A DNA stretch of 5,153 bases from assembly GCA_012727965.1 (NCBI GenBank), contig JAAYFZ010000152.1, positions 1 through 5,153 on the forward strand. Direction: 5' to 3'. Both the position numbers and the translations under genes were made by a program. Source of the DNA: Clostridiaceae bacterium (GTDB taxonomy: Bacteria > Bacillota > Clostridia > Saccharofermentanales > UBA5734). The stretch's first letter is position 1, and each line of letters begins with the position of its first letter. Positions 1 to 5,057 of the stretch are shown one piece after another. The notes beneath the pieces are model-generated. The model was not told where the DNA came from. It saw only the letters and a program-made list of their open reading frames with translations, and did not search any database.

Positions 1-228
1 CTCGAGAGCGAAAATGGCGGCCAGCAGAGGATCAAAATCAAGAAAATGGCCAAGCCGATGGATGGTCAACTTGATCTTTTTGCTTCCTCAATGGCAATCA
101 GGCAAGTAGACGAATTACTGGATCGTCTCAGCAGTATCGATGTACAGCAGCTGACACCGCTAGATGCGCTTAATCTGCTATATGATCTGCAGCAGCAGGC
201 CCAGAAGAGCCAGAGGAAAAACAAATGA
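1..228 (+). CDS. mutS: MutS, C-terminal fragment (DNA mismatch recognition ATPase)
   Basis: This is the last 75 codons of mutS; the gene begins upstream of the window, and the frame is open from base 1 to the TGA at 226-228. MutS recognises mismatches and recruits MutL. The mismatch-binding and ATPase domains are outside the window. What remains is the flexible linker and the small C-terminal domain. The motif QLDLF (bases 67-81) matches the consensus pentapeptide by which bacterial MutS binds the DNA polymerase sliding clamp. The tail, with VDELLDRLSSID followed by LTPLDALNLLYDLQ, matches the C-terminal oligomerisation segment of Gram-positive MutS. An ATG at 46 lies inside the linker and is not the real start. 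The stop overlaps the mutL start as ATGA, so translation is probably coupled. Identification is firm despite the short length, because the tail pattern and the mutL neighbour agree. Confidence 0.93.
   Translation, partial: LESENGGQQRIKIKKMAKPMDGQLDLFASSMAIRQVDELLDRLSSIDVQQLTPLDALNLLYDLQQQAQKSQRKNK
212..217 (+). promoter_or_regulatory. Ribosome binding site of mutL
   Basis: AGAGGA lies 7 bases before the ATG at 225, inside the last codons of mutS. It supports this ATG as the mutL start and fits translational coupling through the ATGA overlap. Confidence 0.7.
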
Positions 229-2164
229 GTAAAATTCATGTACTGGACAATTTAACTGCAAATAGCATTGCCGCCGGAGAGGTCGTTGAGAGACCTAGCT
301 CAGTAGTAAAGGAGCTGGTGGAAAACTCTCTTGATGCCGGAGCTTCTGTTATCTCTGTCGAGATCAAACAAGGAGGTATCAAATCGATCAGAGTTTCTGA
401 TAACGGCTCCGGGCTTGATGCCGAAGATGCCAAAATGGCCTTCCAGAGACATGCTACCAGCAAAATGCTCAAGATCGACGATTTGCAGGAACTAAGGACC
501 ATGGGCTTTCGAGGTGAGGCTCTCGCGAGCATCGCCGCTGTTTCTCAGGTAACTCTGACAACAAAACAGCCAGGTAGTGAAGAGGGTCTCGAAATAAAAC
601 TGGAAGCCGGTGAGATCGTACATGAAACTGTCAGCGGCTGCGCCACTGGAACATCGATACTGATAGAAAATCTGTTTTTCAATACACCGGCACGTTACAA
701 ATTTCTCAAGCGTGATCAGACAGAAGCTTCTTATGTGACTGATTTGATCGAGCGAATGGCTCTGGCCAGACCTGACATATCCTTCAGATTATTTAATCAG
801 GAGCAGGAGATTCTTCATACGCCTGGGAATAACGATCTGATGAGCAGTATTTTTTCGGTCTATGGCAAAGAGACCGCCACAGCTTGTCTGCCTGTGGATT
901 TTAGTGAGAGTCCGGTTCAAGTGACTGGTTTTGTGACCTCACCGCAAATATCACGACATAATCGAAACCGCCAGAATATTTTCGTAAATGGCCGCTTGAT
1001 CCAGTCGAGAATGATCACAGCAGCAATAGATGAAGCCTGCCATACCTGGTTTATGAAGAGTCGCTATCCGGCTCTTGTGCTAAATATTCAACTGCCTGTA
1101 CCTCTGGTAGATGTCAATGTTCACCCACAGAAAATGGAAGTTAGATTCTGGGATGAACGCAAGGTTTTCCATTGCATATACCATGGAATCAAACAAGCTC
1201 TGATTAACCATAGCGGAATAGCCCCCGATCAAGCAGACGATGCGCTGCCTATGTCTGGCAATGACAATGATCCAACAATATCTACCAATTCTAATAAACC
1301 AACTCAAACCTCAACGGATCAAAAAGGCAGCCACCCTCTACCTATTCAGTTAGAACTGGGAAAAGCCTTGCCCGTCCAATTGGAAGCTGATCCTATGACT
1401 GGTGAAATCATTGAGCCACCTTCGTCTTCAGCTGAATATGTATCAGAACATTCGAACCCGTCAAGAAGTGAAACACTGAAATTTCAAGATGAGGCTACAG
1501 AGGATCAAGGTATAAGCGCTGCAGTTTCTGAACAAGACAGAGAACTGCCTGCAGCAGGTCTGAATGATAAAATTAATAGCCTTATGGATGCCAGAATCAT
1601 AGGCCAGGCATTTCAGACTTATCTTATTCTAGAATGTAATAATGAACTCTTCCTGGTAGATCAACATGCTGCTCATGAGCGGATAATTTATGAACGTCTG
1701 GTCAATCGCAACGCCAGCCGTACACAGGAAAACAGCAGACAGCCGCTGCTTGTACCGGAAACAGTTCAGGTAAGCAGGTCTGAAAAACAAGAGATCATGG
1801 CGGCAAAAGACGAGCTTACAGAGCTTGGATTTGAATTTGATGATTTTGGTACTGATACACTGTTGCTGCGAACAGTACCTGCACTAACAGGCGATCTGAT
1901 TAAGGCTGGTGCTGCCTTCCGCGTACTAATTGATTCATATATGGATAAAGGAATTAAGGGGCCAGAGGCAATTAATCAGATATATAAAAACATAGCCTGC
2001 AAGCTGCTGTCAAAGCGCATGATCTGCTTCACGAAAGTGAAATGAACAGGTTGTTTGCAGACCTGCAACAATTGGAAAACCCATATCATTGTCCTCATGG
2101 ACGACCGATCATAGTCAGAATGAGTCGTTATGAGCTGGAGAAAAAATTCAAACGAATCGTATAA
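225..2164 (+). CDS. mutL: MutL mismatch-repair endonuclease, interrupted by an apparent one-base deletion
   Basis: MutL couples mismatch recognition by MutS to strand nicking. The N-terminal GHKL ATPase is complete: E30 and N34 in KELVENSLDAG, D59 in DNGSGL, RHATSK, GFRGEAL and FFNTPARYKFLK. The transducer domain has NIFVNGRLIQ and DVNVHPQKMEVRF. A low-complexity linker spans about residues 340-455. The C-terminal domain has the metal-binding endonuclease motif DQHAAHERIIYE (479-490) and a likely clamp-binding motif QPLLVP (506-511). As given, the frame reads ACK (591-593), then 13 unrelated residues, and stops at 2043-2045. Reading from 2003 in another frame restores AAVKAHDLL, then CPHGRP (bases 2090-2107) and a terminal FKRIV, ending at TAA 2162-2164. 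The restored protein is 646 residues, near the usual family size. A missing A in the CAAG at 2000-2003 explains this. It may be a sequencing error or a real mutation; if real, the protein loses its zinc-binding Cys-His motif and probably its nicking activity. Confidence 0.93.
1998..2005 (+). other. Frameshift point in mutL
   Basis: The conserved MutL string A-C-K-A-A-V-K-A is split between two frames here. Codons GCC TGC AAG (1995-2003) give A-C-K, and GCT GCT GTC AAA GCG starting at 2003 gives A-A-V-K-A. Inserting one A before G2003 (TGC AAA GCT) restores the whole family pattern to the stop at 2162-2164. No slippery heptamer sits at this exact point, so a deletion or base-calling error is more likely than programmed frameshifting. 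Confidence 0.85.
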
Positions 2165-2186
2165 AAGCAAAAAGGTTGTTAAATAG

Positions 2187-3167
2187 ATGATAGAAAACAA
2201 ACTGGAACAGACATTAAATAAGGATACTGTTATTGTTATCTGCGGCCCAACGGCTAGTGGTAAGTCATCACTGGCAGTTAGTCTGGCAATATATTTGCAT
2301 AATATGAACATATTACCTGAAGGTGCTGAAATAGTGTCAGCTGATTCTATGCAGATTTACAGAAAACTAGATATAGGAACTGCTAAAATTACCGCTGCAG
2401 ATAGTTCGGGCATCAGACATCACATGATCGACATCTGTGAACCTCATGAATATTACAGCGTAGCTCAGTACAAAAGAGAGGCTACAGCTGTCATCAGAGA
2501 TATACAGGCAAGAAATAAAATTGCGATCGTCTGCGGTGGGACAGGCCAGTATTTAAGTGCTCTGATCGATGGTATCGAATTCGTTGAAACACCTGTCGAT
2601 CTTAACCTGCGTGATAAGCTTAGTAAAAGAGCTGATGAAGAAGGTCTGGCATCTATGCTAATGGAACTACAGACCCAAGACCCAGAGACTGCAGCAAGAC
2701 TAAGCATATCAGATCGCAAACGTATCATCAGAGCCCATGAAATTATTGTATCGACAGGCAAAACACCAACAGAAATAAATCGGGAATCAAGACAAAAAGG
2801 CCCTGATTTCAAATTTAAGGCTTACTGTCTGTCACCTGATCGTGAACTTCTATATGAACGAATAAATATGAGAACTTCATCCATGCTTAAGCAAGGATGG
2901 ATCGAAGAAACAAAACAAGTAATAGAATCCGGTATCCCAACAACGAGTACTTCAATGCAGGCAATCGGCTATCGACAGATTATTGCCTATCTGAATGGTG
3001 ATAATAGTCTTGATGAAGCTACTTCTGAGATCCAGCAGGCAACAAGACGTTATGCAAAACGGCAGCTGACCTGGTTTAGGAAAATGCCACAGCTTAAGTG
3101 GCTTGAAACCGCTGATCAAGACTCTGCCTTAAAACTGATTTTGGCAGATCTTGCACTTAATCTCTAA
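2187..3167 (+). CDS. miaA: MiaA, tRNA dimethylallyltransferase
   Basis: MiaA transfers a dimethylallyl group from dimethylallyl diphosphate to N6 of adenosine 37 in tRNAs that read codons starting with U, giving i6A. This cytoplasmic modification stabilises codon pairing. The 326 residues are close to the family length. Visible motifs in order are the P-loop GPTASGKS (20-27), the active-site segment SADSMQIYRKLDIGTAK (51-67) with D53, HHMIDICEPHEYYSV (78-92), GGTGQYL (117-123; many homologues have GGTGLY), RKRIIRAHE, QAIGYRQI, and the C-terminal tRNA-binding signature RRYAKRQLTWFRK (287-299). The start is supported by AAAGG at 2171-2175, at a somewhat long spacing of 11 bases. The gene lies 22 bases after the true end of mutL and is probably cotranscribed with it. 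No damage is visible. Confidence 0.96.
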   Translation: MIENKLEQTLNKDTVIVICGPTASGKSSLAVSLAIYLHNMNILPEGAEIVSADSMQIYRKLDIGTAKITAADSSGIRHHMIDICEPHEYYSVAQYKREATAVIRDIQARNKIAIVCGGTGQYLSALIDGIEFVETPVDLNLRDKLSKRADEEGLASMLMELQTQDPETAARLSISDRKRIIRAHEIIVSTGKTPTEINRESRQKGPDFKFKAYCLSPDRELLYERINMRTSSMLKQGWIEETKQVIESGIPTTSTSMQAIGYRQIIAYLNGDNSLDEATSEIQQATRRYAKRQLTWFRKMPQLKWLETADQDSALKLILADLALNL

Positions 3168-3170
3168 AAT
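3141..3170 (+). promoter_or_regulatory. Candidate hfq promoter overlapping the end of miaA
   Basis: TTGGCA (3141-3146) and TAAAAT (3165-3170) each match the housekeeping -35 and -10 consensus at five of six positions and are 18 bases apart. The -10 box contains the miaA stop codon. A start near 3177 would give hfq an untranslated leader of about 80 bases containing the inverted repeat at 3216-3237. This is a pattern match only; hfq could instead be expressed by readthrough from miaA. Confidence 0.4.
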
Positions 3171-3215
3171 TCAGGAAACTTCCAGTATTTACTATTCTTT
3201 TGCCAGACCTCTCAT

Positions 3216-3237
3216 AATATGATGGCTCTATCATATT
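3216..3237 (+). repeat. Perfect 8-bp inverted repeat upstream of hfq
   Basis: AATATGAT (3216-3223) and ATCATATT (3230-3237) are perfect complements separated by six bases (GGCTCT). The repeat ends 6 bases before the hfq ribosome binding site. It could be a protein operator, a leader hairpin that affects hfq translation, or a weak terminator after miaA. The AT-rich stem and the lack of a long T-run after it argue against an efficient terminator. Confidence 0.6.
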
Positions 3238-3243
3238 TTAAAC

Positions 3244-3249
3244 GGAGGT
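3244..3249 (+). promoter_or_regulatory. Strong ribosome binding site of hfq
   Basis: GGAGGT is a full consensus Shine-Dalgarno sequence 7 bases before the ATG at 3257. It fixes the hfq start and suggests efficient translation unless the upstream hairpin interferes. Confidence 0.85.
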
Positions 3250-3256
3250 CATTTCT

Positions 3257-3595
3257 ATGTACAAATCAAATAACAGCTTAGGCAGAGGAAATCGTGAAAT
3301 CAGGCTGCAGGATGTTTTTCTTAATTACTGCAGACGCGAACAAATTATGGTTGAGATTCATACTCTTGATAATGCAGTCCAGGCAGGCAGAATTATCGGT
3401 TTCGATAGTCATGCCATCATTCTAGAAGAAAACAACAGGCAGCATCTTGTCTACAAGAGTGCTGCCGTAGCTGTAAATCCTTTATCTGCTGTAAGACATA
3501 TATTTTGTGATCATAATGCCAGAGAAACTGATATTAGCGAAGCTTCAGCTGGCAATTTACATGGATACACGGAATATTCCGCAGACTTTTCCTAG
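3257..3595 (+). CDS. hfq: Hfq, Sm-like RNA chaperone, divergent
   Basis: Hfq forms a hexameric ring that binds small RNAs and mRNAs. The Sm1 motif is clear: RLQDVFLNYCRREQIMVEI, then GRIIGFDSHAIILE (residues 16-57), and Sm2 follows as HLVYKSAAVAVNP (63-75). Position after miaA is the standard place for hfq, so the assignment is firm. Aligning with E. coli Hfq, Q18 and D19 match Q8 and D9, but F42 is replaced by H52 and the near-invariant H57 of the YKH motif by S68, both on the proximal RNA-binding face. Distal-face positions Y25, G29 and I30 correspond to H35, N39 and A40. At 112 residues it is longer than most Gram-positive forms, with about 37 residues after the Sm fold, rich in polar residues and probably disordered. 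The last 39 bases overlap the 3' end of lexA on the other strand. Confidence 0.9.
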   Translation: MYKSNNSLGRGNREIRLQDVFLNYCRREQIMVEIHTLDNAVQAGRIIGFDSHAIILEENNRQHLVYKSAAVAVNPLSAVRHIFCDHNARETDISEASAGNLHGYTEYSADFS

Positions 3596-4186
3596 AATTT
3601 GACATTCTGCCCGGTCAAAGGGAATCGGGCTATAAGCTGGATTACGTGGCATCAGAAATATTTTGCCATCTCTGTTAACAAGTGTTTTTACAGTAGCTTC
3701 ATCTTCAACCAAAGCTACTATGATATCACCATTGTTGGCTGTATTCTGACGTCTGACTATAACGATATCACCATCAAGGATAGCTGCCTCTATCATACTG
3801 TCACCGATGACTCTCAAGGCAAAAACTTCGTCACTATCAGAAAAATAATCTGCCGGGAAGGGCAATGTTCTCTCAACATTCTCATGCGCTAATATGGGAA
3901 TTCCTGCAGTGACTTGACCAATAAGAGGCATTTGCCTCGGTCTGGCTTGTTCAGTTTCCGGAATCGTAATCGCACGTCTCTTGCCCGAAGAGTATTCAAT
4001 GCGTCCAGACTGTTGCAGACGTTTGAGATGGCTATGTATCGTAGATGTTGATTTGATACCTACACCTGCACAAATATCTCTGATAGCTGGCGGGAAGCCG
4101 TTATCAGAGATATATTCAACTATATATCTATATACTTTATCAACTGTTTCATCAACATTTGCTCTAGTGAAATGATAGGTAGACAT
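3557..4186 (-). CDS. lexA: LexA, SOS-response repressor and self-cleaving protease
   Basis: LexA represses DNA-damage genes and cleaves itself when RecA is activated. The protein has 209 residues, near the family norm. The N-terminal winged helix-turn-helix covers about residues 10-75, with GFPPAIRDICAGVGIKS followed by STIHSHLKRLQQSGRIE and KRRAITIP. The cleavage site is Ala94-Gly95 in GQVTAGIP. The catalytic pair is Ser130 in IGDSMIEAAILDGD and Lys167 in ATVKTL, so the protease appears intact. The start is supported by a GGGGG ribosome site (plus-strand 4194-4198), 7 bases before the ATG. The promoter carries an overlapping LexA box, so autoregulation is expected. The gene converges on hfq, with the coding ends overlapping, and no terminator is visible at its 3' end, so its transcript probably runs antisense into hfq. 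Confidence 0.97.
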   Translation of the reverse strand: MSTYHFTRANVDETVDKVYRYIVEYISDNGFPPAIRDICAGVGIKSTSTIHSHLKRLQQSGRIEYSSGKRRAITIPETEQARPRQMPLIGQVTAGIPILAHENVERTLPFPADYFSDSDEVFALRVIGDSMIEAAILDGDIVIVRRQNTANNGDIIVALVEDEATVKTLVNRDGKIFLMPRNPAYSPIPFDRAECQILGKVCGIFRVSM

Positions 4187-4193
4187 TTTTGAT

Positions 4194-4198
4194 CCCCC
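4194..4198 (-). promoter_or_regulatory. Ribosome binding site of lexA
   Basis: On the minus strand GGGGG followed by ATCAAAA precedes the ATG at 4186-4184, a spacing of 7 bases. It supports the chosen lexA start. Confidence 0.65.
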
Positions 4199-4240
4199 AT
4201 ATTATCATTTAAATCTGAAGAGGAAAATATTACTGGATTA

Positions 4241-4269
4241 ATCATAGCAAATGGCCTCTAAGTTGTCAA
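4241..4269 (-). promoter_or_regulatory. lexA promoter
   Basis: Read on the minus strand, TTGACA (plus coordinates 4264-4269) is a perfect -35 box and TATGAT (4241-4246) matches the -10 consensus at five of six positions. The spacer is exactly 17 bases. The predicted transcript would start near 4234, giving a leader of roughly 45-50 bases before the lexA ATG. The -35 box overlaps the LexA operator at 4267-4280, which fits repression by blocking RNA polymerase. Confidence 0.85.
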
Positions 4270-4280
4270 ACTTTTGTTCG
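4267..4280. promoter_or_regulatory. LexA operator (SOS box) between lexA and the divergent membrane-protein gene
   Basis: The plus strand reads CAAACTTTTGTTCG, and the minus strand CGAACAAAAGTTTG. Against the Gram-positive SOS box CGAAC-N4-GTTCG, only one of the ten specified bases differs. It overlaps the -35 box of the lexA promoter. It also lies just upstream of a possible plus-strand -10 box (TATGAT, 4295-4300), so one operator may control both genes. Confidence 0.85.
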
Positions 4281-4294
4281 GATTAGCGTTTTAT

Positions 4295-4345
4295 TATGAT
4301 ATCAGTCATGATTTTGATGAATTTATCCCGAAAATAGGCTATAAT
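4295..4345 (+). promoter_or_regulatory. Two candidate -10 boxes for the divergent membrane-protein gene
   Basis: TATGAT at 4295-4300 would place its -35 region inside the LexA box (for example TTTTGT at 4272-4277, 17 bases away, a poor match), giving direct LexA control. TATAAT at 4340-4345 is a perfect -10 box, but its -35 region (ATGAAT, 4317-4322) matches at only three of six positions, and the LexA box would lie about 70 bases upstream of the start. The sequence alone does not decide between them. Confidence 0.4.
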
Positions 4346-4365
4346 TCCGATAGATATTTCTCAGC

Positions 4366-4372
4366 GAAAGGA
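4366..4372 (+). promoter_or_regulatory. Ribosome binding site of the membrane-protein gene
   Basis: GAAAGGA lies 5 bases before the ATG at 4378, separated by five T residues, and supports both the start and the reality of the gene. Confidence 0.65.
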
Positions 4373-4377
4373 TTTTT

Positions 4378-4890
4378 ATGATCAAGGATCCCGAAAACAA
4401 CGCTCCGTTCAAGAAGCAATTGGCAGCAGCAGCTGATAAAACCAAACAAATAGCAGCCAGTGCCGCAGCTGGTACCGGTAAATTTCTATCTGAGCTGCCA
4501 AACAAGCTTAGTAATATTTATAAAGGACAAAAACATAAATCATCACTTAAGCTGCGTCGAACTGGTCGTGAGAGAGTTTACAGGCTTAAGGGATATACAA
4601 CTGTGGCTAAGATCAATCGTAAGCGATCTGCAGAGCGTCAGCAGCGATATCTGCGAAAATTTTTATTTGTGTTTATTGCTGTGCTGATAATCATTTTATT
4701 ATTTACGATTTATAATCCGTTCAAAGATTTGTCAGAGCTTAAGAAAATTCTTGGTATAGAAAGTGTTGACGATTTAACAAAAGCCAGATACACAGTTGAA
4801 ACAACTACAGAACAAACCACTGAATCAGAATTTGTCATTAACACAGATATTACTACAGAATCAATAGATGATGAGATTATTCAGGATTGA
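4378..4890 (+). CDS. Uncharacterised single-pass membrane protein divergent from lexA, probably SOS-regulated
   Basis: I do not recognise a family for this 170-residue protein. Residues 12-45 are rich in Ala and Lys and may form an amphipathic helix. Residues 49-94 are strongly basic (many Lys and Arg, no Cys). One hydrophobic segment covers about 95-112 (FLFVFIAVLIIILLFTIY). Residues 113-170 are acidic and rich in Thr, Glu and Asp, with a TVETTTEQTTESE stretch. The charge pattern predicts the N-terminus in the cytoplasm and the C-terminus outside. There is no signal-peptide cleavage pattern and no LysM domain. A good ribosome site, a strong terminator after the stop and the shared LexA box support a real gene. 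yneA of Bacillus and sosA of Staphylococcus hold this same position divergent from lexA and encode membrane-anchored SOS division inhibitors. A similar role is an inference from position, regulation and topology, not from sequence similarity. Confidence 0.8.
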   Translation: MIKDPENNAPFKKQLAAAADKTKQIAASAAAGTGKFLSELPNKLSNIYKGQKHKSSLKLRRTGRERVYRLKGYTTVAKINRKRSAERQQRYLRKFLFVFIAVLIIILLFTIYNPFKDLSELKKILGIESVDDLTKARYTVETTTEQTTESEFVINTDITTESIDDEIIQD

Positions 4891-4927
4891 TCTACAATAA
4901 GCTCCTGAATCGTTCCAGAAGCCTAAT

Positions 4928-4967
4928 AAATCAGGTTTTAACTAAATTAGAGCCTGATTTTATTTTT
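4928..4967 (+). terminator. Rho-independent terminator after the membrane-protein gene
   Basis: AAATCAGG (4928-4935) pairs with CCTGATTT (4953-4960). The stem continues inward through TTTTAA and TTAGAG with two G-U pairs, giving about 14 pairs around a five-base loop (CTAAA, 4942-4946). TTATTTTT follows. On the other strand the stem is followed by a weaker T-rich tract (ATTTATT), so it may also help to stop the convergent minus-strand gene. Confidence 0.85.
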
Positions 4968-4977
4968 ACCTCTCTCC

Positions 4978-5007
4978 AACTAGACAAAATTATTATTTTG
5001 TCTAGTT
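4978..5007. repeat. Perfect 13-bp inverted repeat in the convergent intergenic region
   Basis: AACTAGACAAAAT (4978-4990) and ATTTTGTCTAGTT (4995-5007) are perfect complements separated by TATT. The RNA hairpin would be stable, but no T-run follows it on either strand, so it is not a typical terminator. It could be a protein operator, a transcript-end processing or stabilising hairpin, or an additional terminator acting with the stem at 4928-4960. No transposase or target duplication is visible nearby. Confidence 0.75.
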
Positions 5008-5057
5008 CGATTTATATCGAGATATCTTCAAACTGATTTTTCAGAGTCTGGTCCCCG

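Larger units (their letters stand above)
4891..5057. other. Convergent intergenic region
   Basis: These 167 bases separate the membrane-protein gene from the probable minus-strand acetyltransferase gene. They contain the terminator at 4928-4967, the 13-bp inverted repeat at 4978-5007, and a small repeat TCGAT-TTAT-ATCGA at 5007-5020. I see no coding sequence or RNA gene here. Confidence 0.6.

Noticed and set aside
1..6. CTCGAG (XhoI site) at the very first bases
   Set aside because: It could mark a clone or library boundary, but it also reads in frame as MutS Leu-Glu, and a six-base site can occur by chance.
46..228. A separate 60-residue gene starting at the ATG at 46
   Set aside because: The frame is open back to base 1 and the sequence is the MutS C-terminal domain, so the ATG is internal.
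236..532. Minus-strand open frame inside mutL
   Set aside because: It is a shadow of the strongly conserved MutL ATPase region; it has no ribosome site and no recognisable motif. The same applies to the minus-strand frames at 1080-1307, 1976-2311 and 2465-2812.
1985..1991. T AAA AAC as a programmed -1 frameshift site in mutL
   Set aside because: It is not a proper X XXY YYZ heptamer (the first base is T). Slipping here would replace the conserved IACK with HSLQ; the family pattern demands the shift at 2001-2003 instead.
3593..3615. AGAAT-TTGAC-ATTCT hairpin just after the hfq stop as a terminator
   Set aside because: The stem has only 5 bp and is followed by GCCCGG instead of T residues; it lies within the lexA coding sequence.
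3599..4175. Plus-strand open frames at 3599-3892 and 3981-4175
   Set aside because: Both lie antisense to lexA, whose conserved residues fully explain the sequence, and neither has a convincing ribosome site.
4323..4687. Open frames at 4323-4505 (minus) and 4460-4687 (plus)
   Set aside because: They overlap the membrane-protein gene in other frames. The 4378-4890 frame is longer, has a good ribosome site and ends just before a terminator.
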